Shown in pieces: positions 23,198 to 31,153 of a stretch of DNA of 64,000 bases. Made by a program: the position numbers and the translations under genes. This DNA is from Streptomyces fungicidicus (GTDB taxonomy: Bacteria; Actinomycetota; Actinomycetes; Streptomycetales; Streptomycetaceae), in assembly GCF_003665435.1 (NCBI RefSeq), contig NZ_CP023407.1, positions 1,736,001 to 1,800,000 of the forward strand. Direction: 5' to 3'. The notes under the pieces are model-generated. The model was not told where the DNA came from. It ran no database searches and saw only the letters and a list, made by a program, of their open reading frames with translations. Numbering within the stretch: position 1 is the stretch's first letter; every line of letters begins with the position of its first letter.

Positions 23198-24796
23198 TCA
23201 GGCGAGGGCGACCAGGTCCGCGTAGTCGGCGCCCCACAGGTCCTCGACGCCGTCCGGCAGCAGGATGATCCGCTCCGGCTGGAGCGCCTCGACGGCGCCC
23301 TCGTCGTGCGTGACGAGGACCACCGCGCCCTTGTACGTGCGCAGCGCGCCGAGGATCTCCTCGCGGCTGGCCGGGTCGAGGTTGTTGGTGGGCTCGTCGA
23401 GCAGCAGCACGTTCGCGGAGGAGACCACCAGGGTCGCCAGCGCGAGACGGGTCTTCTCACCGCCGGACAGGACACCGGCCGGCTTGTCGACGTCGTCGCC
23501 GGAGAACAGGAACGAGCCGAGCACCTTGCGGACCTCGACGAGGTCCAGGTCGGGCGCGGCGGAGCGCATGTTCTCCAGGACCGAGCGCTCGGGGTCGAGG
23601 GTCTCGTGCTCCTGCGCGTAGTAGCCGAGCTTGAGGCCGTGGCCGGGGACGACGGCGCCGGTGTCCGGCTGTTCGACGCCGCCCAGGAGCCGCAGCAGGG
23701 TCGTCTTGCCGGCGCCGTTGAGGCCGAGGATGACCACCCGGGAGCCCTTGTCGATGGCCAGGTCGACGTCGGTGAAGATCTCCAGGGAGCCGTACGACTT
23801 CGACAGGCCCTCGGCCATCAGCGGGGTCTTGCCGCAGGGCGAGGGCTCGGGGAAGCGCAGCTTGGCGACCTTGTCGGACTGGCGGACGTCCTCGAGGCCG
23901 GACAGCAGCTTCTCCGCGCGGCGGGCCATGTTCTGCGCGGCGACCGTCTTGGTGGCCTTGGCGCGCATCTTGTCGGCCTGGGCGTTGAGCGCGGCCGCCT
24001 TCTTCTCGGCGTTCTGCCGTTCGCGCCGGCGGCGCTTCTCGTCGGCCTCGCGCTGCTGCTGGTAGAGCTTCCAGCCCATGTTGTAGACGTCGATCTGGGC
24101 GCGGTTGGCGTCCAGGTAGAACACCTTGTTGACGACCGTCTCGACCAGGTCGACGTCGTGGGAGATCACGATGAAGCCGCCGCGGTAGGTCTTGAGGTAG
24201 TCGCGCAGCCAGACGATCGAGTCGGCGTCGAGGTGGTTGGTCGGCTCGTCGAGGAGCAGGGTGTCCGCGTCGGAGAACAGGATCCGCGCCAGCTCGACGC
24301 GGCGGCGCTGACCGCCGGAGAGGGTGTGCAGGGGCTGGCCGAGCACCCGGTCGGGCAGGTTCAGCGCGGCGGCGATGGTGGCGGCCTCGGCCTCGGCGGC
24401 GTATCCGCCCTTGGTGAGGAACTCCGTCTCCTGGCGCTCGTACTGCTTGAGGGCCTTCTCGCGGGTGGCGCCCTGTCCGTTGGCGATGCGCTGCTCGTTG
24501 TCGCGCATCTTGCGGATCAGCACGTCGAGGCCGCGCGCGGAGAGGATGCGGTCGCGGGCGAGCACGTCGAGGTCGCCGGTGCGGGGGTCCTGGGGCAGAT
24601 AGCCGACCTCGCCGGAGCGGGTGACGGTGCCGCCGGCGGGGATGCCCTGGCCGGCGAGGACCTTGGTGAGGGTGGTCTTGCCCGCGCCGTTGCGGCCGAC
24701 CAGGCCGATGCGGTCGCCCTTGGCGACGCGGAAGGTGGCGCTTTCGATGAGGACGCGGGCACCGGCGCGCAGCTCGATGCCGGAGGCGGAGATCAC
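23198..24796 (-). CDS. ABC-F family ATPase (ribosome-associated, Rv1473-like)
   Basis: A 532-residue protein with two ABC domains and no membrane segment. Walker A motifs are GRNGAGKTT (34-42) and GLNGAGKTT (about 352-360), and signatures LSGGQRRR (about 158) and LSGGEKTR (about 444) are both intact. A basic interdomain linker (about 235-300; QQQREADEKRRRRERQNAEKK) matches the arm that enters the ribosomal E site. It strongly resembles, from memory, Mycobacterium tuberculosis Rv1473, an ABC-F linked to macrolide tolerance. GTG at 24796 has GGAG 9 bases upstream. Its leader contains a 7-codon ORF, suggesting regulation by ribosome stalling. A housekeeping translation-factor role is the alternative. 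Confidence 0.9.
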   Translation of the reverse strand: MISASGIELRAGARVLIESATFRVAKGDRIGLVGRNGAGKTTLTKVLAGQGIPAGGTVTRSGEVGYLPQDPRTGDLDVLARDRILSARGLDVLIRKMRDNEQRIANGQGATREKALKQYERQETEFLTKGGYAAEAEAATIAAALNLPDRVLGQPLHTLSGGQRRRVELARILFSDADTLLLDEPTNHLDADSIVWLRDYLKTYRGGFIVISHDVDLVETVVNKVFYLDANRAQIDVYNMGWKLYQQQREADEKRRRRERQNAEKKAAALNAQADKMRAKATKTVAAQNMARRAEKLLSGLEDVRQSDKVAKLRFPEPSPCGKTPLMAEGLSKSYGSLEIFTDVDLAIDKGSRVVILGLNGAGKTTLLRLLGGVEQPDTGAVVPGHGLKLGYYAQEHETLDPERSVLENMRSAAPDLDLVEVRKVLGSFLFSGDDVDKPAGVLSGGEKTRLALATLVVSSANVLLLDEPTNNLDPASREEILGALRTYKGAVVLVTHDEGAVEALQPERIILLPDGVEDLWGADYADLVALA

Positions 24797-24853
24797 GGAC
24801 AGACTCCAGGGCAGGTGTGGGTGGCGGTGGGCGGCTGAGGACGTTCCCGCCGT

Positions 24854-24877
24854 CTAATGCGCGAGGAGAATGGCCAT
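24854..24877 (-). CDS. Candidate leaderless regulatory uORF (MAILLAH)
   Basis: A short ORF ATG-GCC-ATT-CTC-CTC-GCG-CAT-TAG encodes seven residues, 57 bases upstream of the ABC-F start on the same strand. The -10 hexamer TAGAAT (24885-24890) ends 7 bases before its ATG, so the transcript should begin at this ATG and the peptide would be the first thing translated. An 8-bp stem (24867-24874 with 24882-24889) overlaps it, mostly upstream of the predicted start of transcription. Antibiotic-stalled leader peptides are known upstream of several ABC-F genes; this one is my inference. Confidence 0.5.
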   Translation of the reverse strand: MAILLAH

Positions 24878-24884
24878 GCGAGCC

Positions 24885-24914
24885 ATTCTAACGGGGCGGT
24901 GCAAGCGCTTTTTT
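24885..24914 (-). promoter_or_regulatory. Promoter of the ABC-F leader transcript
   Basis: TAGAAT at 24890-24885 reads as a -10 element. A run of six A residues (24914-24909 on the minus strand) lies where the -35 region would be, in otherwise GC-rich DNA. A-rich tracts near the -35 are a feature of WhiB7-type promoters, but no match to a defined motif can be claimed. Confidence 0.45.
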
Positions 24915-24995
24915 CTGCGTGCGGGTCCCCCGGCCGTCCTCGGCGGCCGGTGCCAAAATGGGCTACATCCGGACATACGGCTGAGGAGTGATCGC

Positions 24996-25409
24996 ATGGC
25001 GGGTACGGGCGGCGGGCGTCCGAGCGTGGTTCCGACACTGCTGTACAGGGACGCGAAGGCGGCGATCCGGCAGCTCACGGAGGCCTTCGGGTTCACGGAG
25101 CTGTCGGTGTACGAGGGCGAGGACGGCACCGTGATGCACGCCGAGCTGGTGCAGGGAAACGGTGCGGTGATGCTGGGCACGAAGGGCCGCGGAGGGGTCT
25201 TCGACACGGCGATGGAGGGAGCGGGCCCTGCCGGGGTGTACGTCGTCGTGGACGACGCCGACGCACACCACCGGCGCGCGGTGGAGCAGGGCGCGGAGAT
25301 CCTGATGCCCCCGACGGACCAGGACTACGGCTCCCGCGACTACCTGGCCCGCGACCTCGAGGGCAACGTCTGGAGCTTCGGCACCTACGCCCCGGAGACC
25401 GGGGGCTGA
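24996..25409 (+). CDS. VOC-superfamily (glyoxalase/bleomycin-resistance-like) protein
   Basis: A 137-residue protein with the two beta-alpha-beta-beta-beta modules of the vicinal-oxygen-chelate fold: VVPTLLYRDAKAAIRQLTEAFGF in the first and VYVVVDDADAHHRRAVEQGAEIL...GSRDYLARDLEGNVWSFG in the second. Such proteins bind small molecules or metals and include isomerases and drug-binding proteins. Here the metal ligands are not obvious, so a specific function is not assigned. GAGGAG 8 bases before the ATG at 24996 sets the start. It is divergent from the ABC-F gene. Confidence 0.85.
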   Translation: MAGTGGGRPSVVPTLLYRDAKAAIRQLTEAFGFTELSVYEGEDGTVMHAELVQGNGAVMLGTKGRGGVFDTAMEGAGPAGVYVVVDDADAHHRRAVEQGAEILMPPTDQDYGSRDYLARDLEGNVWSFGTYAPETGG

Positions 25410-25410
25410 G

Positions 25411-25445
25411 GCCCGGAGCTCCCGTCCGGGTCCGGGAGGCCGGGC
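25411..25445. terminator. Bidirectional terminator
   Basis: Nested inverted repeats GCCCGG/CCGGGC and CTCCCG/CGGGAG form one hairpin between the convergent VOC gene and the next minus-strand gene. Confidence 0.6.
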
Positions 25446-25465
25446 GGCGCCCCCGGGGGCCGGTG

Positions 25466-26842
25466 TCAGCCGCCGGTGTGGACCTGGAAGGCGGCGCGGC
25501 GGACCGCCTTGGCGAGGGCCGGATCGGGGTGGGCGGCGGCGAGCGCGACCAGTACCTGGACGGTGCGCGGGTGGCCGACGGCGCGCACCTCGGTGAGCAG
25601 CGCGGGGACGGTCGGCTGTATCGCGGACTCAAGATGCCTGACCAGCAGGGGGGCCTCGCCGTGGTCGGCGACGGCGGCCGCCGTGTCCACCCACAGCCAG
25701 GTGGCCTCCTCCCGGGTGAGGATCTCGTGGGCGTCCTCGGGATCGGCGCCGTCGTGCTCGGCGAGCCACAGCAGGGCGTAGGGGCGCAGCGTCGGCTCGT
25801 CGAGGGCGGCGCGGACCTCGGGCTCGGCGGGGGCGCCGACCACCCGCAGCGCCTCGAAGGCGAGGCCGCGCAGCAGGGCATCCTCGCCGCGTGCGGCGGC
25901 GATCAGTTCGGTGACGGCGCTGCCGACGGGGCGGGCGGCGAGCCAGGCGCGGTACTCGGCGCGGGCCGCGTTGGGGCGCAGCCGGCCGCAGCCGCGCAGC
26001 ATGTCCTCGGCGCCCTGCTCGATGTTCCCGGCGGGACTCTGCGCGGCGACGCAGATCTGCTCCAGCTTGACCCACACCGCCCAGTTGCCGAGCGGGGTGA
26101 GCGTGGCCTGCCCGTCGCCGTAGGTGAGGGCGCCGACGGAGGCGAGTGCCCGCAGCGCCCAGTCGAGCAGCGGTGCGAGCGGGGCGTCGGCGGCCGGTGC
26201 GGCGAGCGCGGGGCGCGGCCGCTGCAGCGGGACCGCGGGTCTGAGGTCACGGCCGGGGCCGGGGGCCTCGGACGGCGGCGCGTAGTCGACCTCGCACCGC
26301 TCCGTGCGCAGTTCCGTCACGCGCTGCTCGAGGAGGTCGAGGAGCTGGGGCACGGGGACCGGGCCGGCGGAGAGCTGGAGGAAGGAGAGGACCTGCGGCA
26401 TGGCCGTGACGACCTCGGCGACGGCGGCGGCCTCGTACTCCTCGGGCTCCGGGTGGGCGAGCGACCACGCGTCGCAGAGGGCGACCCAGCCGCGCAGTAC
26501 GGCGCTGTCGTCGCGGTCCCAGGCGCGCAGCCGCCAGCCGGGGCGGGCGCTGTCGCCGTGCACCTCGATGAGACCGGCCAGCCGGGCGGTGTCCCAGTCG
26601 GCGCGGACCTGAGCGGAGGTCAGGCCCAGGGCACGGGCCGCCCGTTCGGCGGTCGCGTCGGAGAGGGTGGCCTTGCCGTCGGCGGTGGCGCTGTCCCCGC
26701 CGGGGCCGAGGGCGGCGTCGGCCCAGCGGGCGACGCGGGCCGCGGCGGCCAGACCGGAGCGCGCCATTCTGGCCAGCTCCGCCGGTGCCGGCGTGCCCTC
26801 CGGGGGGCGGGGCGCGGGGCGGCGCGACCGCCGCTGGTTCAT
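25466..26842 (-). CDS. Hypothetical protein, helical-repeat-like
   Basis: A 458-residue soluble protein I do not recognise. The N-terminal third (ELARMARSGLAAAARVARWADAALG, then SDATAERAARALGLTSAQVRADWDTARLAGLIEV) looks like a winged-helix module. The rest is Ala/Leu-rich helices with HEAT-like periodicity (LIAAARGEDALLRGLAFEALRVVG; TVPALLTEVRAVGHPRTVQVLVALAAAHP). No signal peptide or membrane segment is visible. ATG at 26842 is used; GTG at 26917, with GGAAGA upstream, would add 25 Arg-rich residues. Similar proteins occur in other Streptomyces as far as I remember. Function unknown. Confidence 0.72.
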   Translation of the reverse strand: MNQRRSRRPAPRPPEGTPAPAELARMARSGLAAAARVARWADAALGPGGDSATADGKATLSDATAERAARALGLTSAQVRADWDTARLAGLIEVHGDSARPGWRLRAWDRDDSAVLRGWVALCDAWSLAHPEPEEYEAAAVAEVVTAMPQVLSFLQLSAGPVPVPQLLDLLEQRVTELRTERCEVDYAPPSEAPGPGRDLRPAVPLQRPRPALAAPAADAPLAPLLDWALRALASVGALTYGDGQATLTPLGNWAVWVKLEQICVAAQSPAGNIEQGAEDMLRGCGRLRPNAARAEYRAWLAARPVGSAVTELIAAARGEDALLRGLAFEALRVVGAPAEPEVRAALDEPTLRPYALLWLAEHDGADPEDAHEILTREEATWLWVDTAAAVADHGEAPLLVRHLESAIQPTVPALLTEVRAVGHPRTVQVLVALAAAHPDPALAKAVRRAAFQVHTGG

Positions 26843-27084
26843 CGCTCTGGGGGCGGCGGCCAGGGGTCGCGGTCGGACGAGTCGAAGCCTGGAGTCGCGC
26901 GGGATACGGGACGTCACGGGTGCAGTCTTCCGCGTGACGGTCCGAAAACCCAAACGGAATGTCGGCGGGGGCCGTGGAACGGCCCTCGCCCCGGGCCCGG
27001 ATGCAGCCGGAGGGAAGGATTCAGGCCACTGGTTCGACGGTAAACGGAATCCCCGGCACCGCCTCCCCCGCCTCCGGGCCGCCG

Positions 27085-28227
27085 TCACATGAGGGGGGTG
27101 AGGAAGCGCCGCAGGATCTCCTCGTAGGAGTGCGGGTCCGCGTTCCACATCGCCGCGTGCGGGGCGCCCCTGACGGTGTGCAGGGTGATGGTGTTCGGGT
27201 GGGCGGCGGCCAGCCGGCGGGAGAACCGCCAGGGGGCCACCGTGTCGTCGGGGCCGTGGAAGATCTGGGTGGGCACCGTGATCCGGTTCGTGTGCGCGGC
27301 GCCGGGCCTGCGGTCGCCGTACAGGCCGGTGCGGCCCTGGGCGGCGCGCACCGCGAGCGGCAGCAGCGGGGCCGGGGTGCGCCGGGCCGCGGCGAGGGCG
27401 CGCAGGGTCGCCTCCCAGTTGAGCACCGGGGAGTCCAGGATCAGACCGGCGACGCGAGCGCGCACCTCGGAGCGGGCGGCGGCGCGCAGCGCCATGGCCG
27501 CGCCGGTGGACCAGCCGTAGAGGATCACCTGCCGGGCGCCGGAGTCCACGGCGTGGTGGAGCGCGGCGTCGAGATCGCGCCACTCGGTCTCGCCGAGGTG
27601 GTTGAGGCCGTCCGGGGAGCGGGGCGCGCCGGGGTCGCCCCGGTAGGCGGGGGCCAGCACCGGGATGCCGTGGCGGTGCAGGTACGCCATGAGGTTCATG
27701 GTGTGTTCCCGGGTGGCGCCGAGGCCGTGGACGGCGATCACCCAGGTGTCCCGGGCCCCGGGGACGAACCACGCGGGCAGCGGTCCGAGTTCGCCGGGGA
27801 TGTCGAGGGCGGTGCTGTCCAGGCCGAGGGCGGTGCCCGGCTCGCCGGTGTACAGGTTCGGGACGAGCCAGGCGCGGTCGCCGGGCTCCACGGTGCCGTA
27901 GGTGACGCGTTCGAGACGGCGTGCCACGGTGTCGGCGGACTCCGGGGCGCCGGCCAGCACGGGTCCGACCACGGCGTGGAACGCGTCACCGGCGAGGCCG
28001 TAGGTGCCCGGGCGCAGCGCGGCGAAGTCCCGGGTGAGGCTGATCCGGCCGGCGGCGGTGGCGTGGACGGTGAGTCTGGGCTCGGTGGGGAGGGGGCCGC
28101 CCGGGGGCGTCCTGAGGGCGGCGTCGCTGGCGAACCGGCCGGCGGCGACCGCGGCGGCCCCGGCCCCCAGCACGGCGGTGACGGCAGCGGCCGTCGCTCT
28201 GACAGTGCGCACGCTCTCCAGTGTCAT
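27085..28227 (-). CDS. Alpha/beta hydrolase with N-terminal membrane anchor or signal
   Basis: A 380-residue protein. Residues 8-30 form one hydrophobic segment (signal anchor or uncleaved signal). The hydrolase fold follows, with oxyanion motif AVHGLGATREHTM, nucleophile elbow YGWSTGAAM (Ser), a DDTV segment for the acid and PHAAMW for the catalytic His, so the triad is complete. The active site probably faces the outside of the membrane. The substrate is unknown; an esterase or acyl-transfer role is possible. ATG at 28227 is chosen because the hydrophobic segment starts right after it. Confidence 0.82.
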   Translation of the reverse strand: MTLESVRTVRATAAAVTAVLGAGAAAVAAGRFASDAALRTPPGGPLPTEPRLTVHATAAGRISLTRDFAALRPGTYGLAGDAFHAVVGPVLAGAPESADTVARRLERVTYGTVEPGDRAWLVPNLYTGEPGTALGLDSTALDIPGELGPLPAWFVPGARDTWVIAVHGLGATREHTMNLMAYLHRHGIPVLAPAYRGDPGAPRSPDGLNHLGETEWRDLDAALHHAVDSGARQVILYGWSTGAAMALRAAARSEVRARVAGLILDSPVLNWEATLRALAAARRTPAPLLPLAVRAAQGRTGLYGDRRPGAAHTNRITVPTQIFHGPDDTVAPWRFSRRLAAAHPNTITLHTVRGAPHAAMWNADPHSYEEILRRFLTPLM

Positions 28228-28289
28228 GTCGGAACGGGTACCCGGCCAGCGGGCGAACGTGCGGGGTGGCGGGCGGGCGGTCCGGGAGC

Positions 28290-28955
28290 TCAGCCCCGCT
28301 GGCCGTAGTCCCGCAGGCGTTCGCCCACCTCCGCCAGCTGCTCCGGGGTCAGCAGACTCGGGGACAGGGCCGGCAGCGAGGACGCGGTCAGCCAGAGGCG
28401 GCACATCCACTCCAGCTGGGCCGTGCGGTCGTAGGCCAGGTCGAGCGTGGTGCCGTGGGTGACGGTGCCGTGGTTCTGCAGGAGACAGCCGGTGCGGCCG
28501 TCGAGCGCGCGGAGCATGTTCTCGGCCAGCTCGTCGGTGCCGTACGTGGCGTAGCGGGCGACCCGGACGGGTCCGCCGAGCGCCGCGGCCATGTAGTGGA
28601 TCAGCGGCAGTTCGTCGACGAGCGTGGAGACGGCCGTCGCGTGCACGGCGTGGGTGTGCACGACGGCGCGCGCCCCGGTCGTGCGGTAGACGGCCAGGTG
28701 CATGGGCAGCTCGCTGGTGGGGACGAGCGTGCCGAGGACCTGCCGGCCGGTGAGGTCGACACCGGTCACGTCGTCCGGCGTCAGCCGGTCGTACGGCACA
28801 CCCGACGGCGTGACCAGGACGGTCTCGCCGACCCGCACCGAGACGTTGCCGGAGGTGCCGACCACGAGTCCGTCGGTGACCGTCCGGCGCGCGGCCCCGA
28901 CGAGTTCCGCCCAGGCGCGCACCTCCTCCCCGCCCGCCCGCCTTCGCTCGGTCAT
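28290..28955 (-). CDS. Class II aldolase (fuculose-phosphate aldolase-like)
   Basis: A 221-residue protein of the class II aldolase/adducin N-terminal family. Zinc ligands are seen in VVHTHAVHA (two His) and QNHGTVTHG (His), the catalytic Glu is in PTSELPMHLAVY, and the phosphate-binding GTSGNVSVRV loop is near the N-terminus. Such enzymes cleave L-fuculose-1-phosphate or related sugar phosphates, or act as a decarboxylase/epimerase; the substrate here is not known. AGGA 7 bases before the ATG at 28955 sets the start. The alpha/beta hydrolase lies 62 bases downstream on the same strand. Confidence 0.86.
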   Translation of the reverse strand: MTERRRAGGEEVRAWAELVGAARRTVTDGLVVGTSGNVSVRVGETVLVTPSGVPYDRLTPDDVTGVDLTGRQVLGTLVPTSELPMHLAVYRTTGARAVVHTHAVHATAVSTLVDELPLIHYMAAALGGPVRVARYATYGTDELAENMLRALDGRTGCLLQNHGTVTHGTTLDLAYDRTAQLEWMCRLWLTASSLPALSPSLLTPEQLAEVGERLRDYGQRG

Positions 28956-29147
28956 GCCGCGATCCTGCCAGGCGCGGCACGCTTCCGGGTGACGGACGTC
29001 TCTTCTGCGGGCCCTCGGCCGGCCGGGAAAGATCCACCGGAGGCGGCCGGGCCCCCGGGCGCCGGGCCGCCCACGGGGACACGGCCCCGGCCCCGCCATC
29101 CGGCGGAGCGCCCACCCCCTCTTACGGTCACCACGATGCCCATTCCA

Positions 29148-29180
29148 GTTCATCTTCCGTTCACCCTGGTTACCTACGTT
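29148..29180 (+). promoter_or_regulatory. PHO box upstream of the phosphate transporter
   Basis: Three 11-base direct-repeat units read GTTCATCTTCC, GTTCACCCTGG and TTACCTACGTT, matching the PhoP-binding consensus GTTCACC of Streptomyces. A GTTCGA-N13-TCGAAC inverted repeat (29178-29202) overlaps its end. Both lie within 70 bases of the transporter start. Confidence 0.78.
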
Positions 29181-29216
29181 CGACCAGCCAATGACCTCGA
29201 ACGATTGCCTGGGTAA

Positions 29217-30458
29217 ATGGAAAGCTTCTCGCTGATCCTCGCGATTGTGGTGGTAACCGCTCTCGCGTTCGATTTCACGAACGGTTTCCACGACACCGCG
29301 AACGCGATGGCAACGACCATTTCGACCGGTGCGCTCAAGCCCAAGGTCGCGGTGGCCATGTCCGCCGTGCTGAACCTTGTGGGCGCCTTCCTCTCGGTGG
29401 AGGTCGCCAACACGATCTCCAAAGGCCTCGTAGACGAGGCCGGCATCCGTCCCGAGGTCATCTTCGCCGCCTTGGTCGGCGCGATCCTCTGGAACCTCCT
29501 GACCTGGCTGGTCGGCCTGCCGTCCAGCTCCTCGCACGCACTGATGGGCGGCCTGATCGGCGCCACCGTCGCCTCCGCCGGCTTCGGCGCGGTGCACGGC
29601 GACGTGCTCGTCACCAAGGTCCTGATCCCCGCCATCGCCGCCCCGCTGGTGGCCGGCCTCGCCGCGATGCTCGCGACCCGGCTGACCTACCGCATGGGCA
29701 AGAAGGCCAACGGCAAGGCCGCCGAGAAGGGCTACCGCGCCGGACAGATCGCCTCCGCCGGCCTGGTCTCCCTGGCCCACGGCACCAACGACGCCCAGAA
29801 GACGATGGGCATCATCACCCTCGCCCTGGTCGCCGGCGGCACCCTCGCCCCCGACTCCGACCCGCCGATGTGGGTCATCCTCTCCGCGGGCATCGCCATC
29901 GCGCTCGGCACCTACCTCGGCGGCTGGCGCATCATCCGCACCATGGGCAAGGGCCTCACCGACCTCCAGCCGCAGCAGGGCTTCGCCGCCCAGACCAGTG
30001 CCGCGACGGTCATCCTGGCCTCCTCGCACCTCGGCTTCTCCCTCTCCACCACGCATTCCGTTTCCGGTTCCGTGATGGGTGCGGGCCTGGGCCGCAAGGG
30101 CGGTGTCGTCCGCTGGTCGACGGCCACCCGGATGTTCGTCGCCTGGGGCCTGACGCTGCCGGCGGCGGCCCTGGTCGCGGCGCTCGCCGAATGGGTCTGC
30201 GGCTTCGGCAGCTGGGGCACCGCCGTCGTGGCCGTCTTCCTCGTCTCCTCCAGCGCGGCGATCTGGAAGATCTCCCGGCGCGAGGTCGTCGACCACACCA
30301 ACGTCAACGACCACGACGTGCCGGGCGAGGAGCCGTCCGGCGTGGTGACGCAGGCGATGGCCGCCGTGAGCCCGCCCCCGGCGGGCGCCGTGACCGAGGA
30401 GTTCGCCACGATCCCGGCTCCCGCCGACACGGCACCGCCGGCCAAGACCACCGTCTGA
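29217..30458 (+). CDS. Low-affinity inorganic phosphate transporter (PiT family)
   Basis: A 413-residue membrane protein with the duplicated PiT signature: GFHDTANAMATTISTGAL (about 23-40) in the first half and HGTNDAQKTMGI in the second. Ten or more helices are expected. It imports phosphate, probably as a metal-phosphate complex, by the proton gradient. The Ala/Pro-rich C-terminal tail is cytosolic. By context this matches S. coelicolor pitH2, whose expression is reported as PhoP-regulated, consistent with the PHO box upstream. The small membrane gene downstream is probably cotranscribed. Confidence 0.93.
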   Translation: MESFSLILAIVVVTALAFDFTNGFHDTANAMATTISTGALKPKVAVAMSAVLNLVGAFLSVEVANTISKGLVDEAGIRPEVIFAALVGAILWNLLTWLVGLPSSSSHALMGGLIGATVASAGFGAVHGDVLVTKVLIPAIAAPLVAGLAAMLATRLTYRMGKKANGKAAEKGYRAGQIASAGLVSLAHGTNDAQKTMGIITLALVAGGTLAPDSDPPMWVILSAGIAIALGTYLGGWRIIRTMGKGLTDLQPQQGFAAQTSAATVILASSHLGFSLSTTHSVSGSVMGAGLGRKGGVVRWSTATRMFVAWGLTLPAAALVAALAEWVCGFGSWGTAVVAVFLVSSSAAIWKISRREVVDHTNVNDHDVPGEEPSGVVTQAMAAVSPPPAGAVTEEFATIPAPADTAPPAKTTV

Positions 30459-30499
30459 CCGCGACCCGGTAGACCCCGGCACGAAGGAAGAAGAGCACC

Positions 30500-30721
30500 A
30501 TGAAGATCGACTGGGCGGCCCTCGGTTCCGTCTTCGGCGTCAGCCTCGTGGTCACCGTGGCCCTGGTGGCCCTGTTCACCCTCGGCATCAGCGGCCTGTC
30601 CCGCCGCGAGCGGGCCGCCGCGCAGGGCCAGTCCGCGGCCCTGGCGGTCACCGGCGCCTACGCCTGCTTCGCCGCGTGCGCGGCGGCGGTGGCGTACGGC
30701 ATCTACCTGATCATGGCCTGA
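30500..30721 (+). CDS. Small two-helix membrane protein downstream of pit
   Basis: A 73-residue protein with helices at about 5-30 and 48-72 separated by a basic segment SRRERAAAQ. AAGGAAGAAGAG precedes the ATG. It follows the transporter by 41 bases and is probably in the same transcript. I recall a similar gene in the same place in S. coelicolor. No function is assigned; an accessory role to phosphate uptake is only a guess. Confidence 0.8.
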   Translation: MKIDWAALGSVFGVSLVVTVALVALFTLGISGLSRRERAAAQGQSAALAVTGAYACFAACAAAVAYGIYLIMA

Positions 30722-30763
30722 TCCCTCCCCGGTCACCGCGACCGCGGAAGGTCTCCGTCCCAC

Positions 30764-30797
30764 GGGCGGTGCGGGAGCCCCGGCTCCCGCACCGCCC
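30764..30797 (+). terminator. Terminator of the pit operon
   Basis: A perfect 16-bp stem (30764-30779 and 30782-30797) with a 2-base loop, followed by TTC, between the small membrane gene and the cobalamin riboswitch. Confidence 0.85.
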
Positions 30798-30869
30798 TTC
30801 GGCGTGCGCGCGCCCCGCGGTTCCCCCACCGAAGCCCCTCTGTGGGCCTCGGCACACTTCAGCCTCGCA

Positions 30870-31025
30870 GGTCAACGGCAAGTTGACGGCCCTTCCGGAG
30901 CCGTGGTGGACTGCCTCAGCCAATACGGCGGCAGGAGAGGAAGCCGGTGCGATTCCGGCGCGGTCCCGCCACTGTCACCGGGGTGCAGATGCACCCCGGG
31001 AGCCAGGAACTCTCGCCGCCGGTCT
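30870..31025 (+). ncRNA. Cobalamin (B12) riboswitch
   Basis: The aptamer core is plainly visible. GAGGAAGCCGGTGCGATTCC and the following CGGTCCCGCCACTGTCA are the conserved junction of B12 riboswitches, a GC-rich hairpin (GGGGTGCAGATGCACCCC) comes next, and GAGCCAGGAACTC follows. The closing pairing GGCGGC (30927-30932) with GCCGCC (31015-31020) encloses the core. The 5' limit is approximate. It lies upstream of the cob operon, so adenosylcobalamin should repress the genes that make it. The 347-base gap around it contains no other gene except the short ORF at 31069. Confidence 0.93.
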
Positions 31026-31068
31026 CGTCGAACCAGGGCGTGGACACCCTGAGTGAGGACATATCGCC

Positions 31069-31149
31069 ATGCGCGGCTGCCTGTTGAGGTCGACCAGCGA
31101 GACACCGCCCCGCTCCGGGGCCGTTCCCTCCGGATCCGTCACCGGCTGA
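31069..31149 (+). CDS. Candidate 26-residue leader ORF before cobD
   Basis: ATG at 31069 has GAGG 10 bases upstream (GTGAGGACATATCGCC) and runs to TGA at 31147-31149, four bases before the cobD ATG. cobD itself has no visible ribosome site, so cobD translation may depend on ribosomes ending here. The ribosome site of this ORF is the first one after the riboswitch and so could be what the riboswitch sequesters. Whether the peptide (beginning MRGCLLRSTSE) matters is unknown. Confidence 0.5.
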   Translation: MRGCLLRSTSETPPRSGAVPSGSVTG

Positions 31150-31153
31150 ACCC

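Noticed and set aside
22982..24838. 618-codon plus-strand open frame
   Set aside because: It is antisense to the ABC-F gene, whose motifs are all intact on the other strand.
25463..27043. 526-codon plus-strand open frame
   Set aside because: It is antisense to the 458-residue hypothetical. The minus-strand frame has a globular, helical composition, whereas this one is Gly/Arg/Val repeats.
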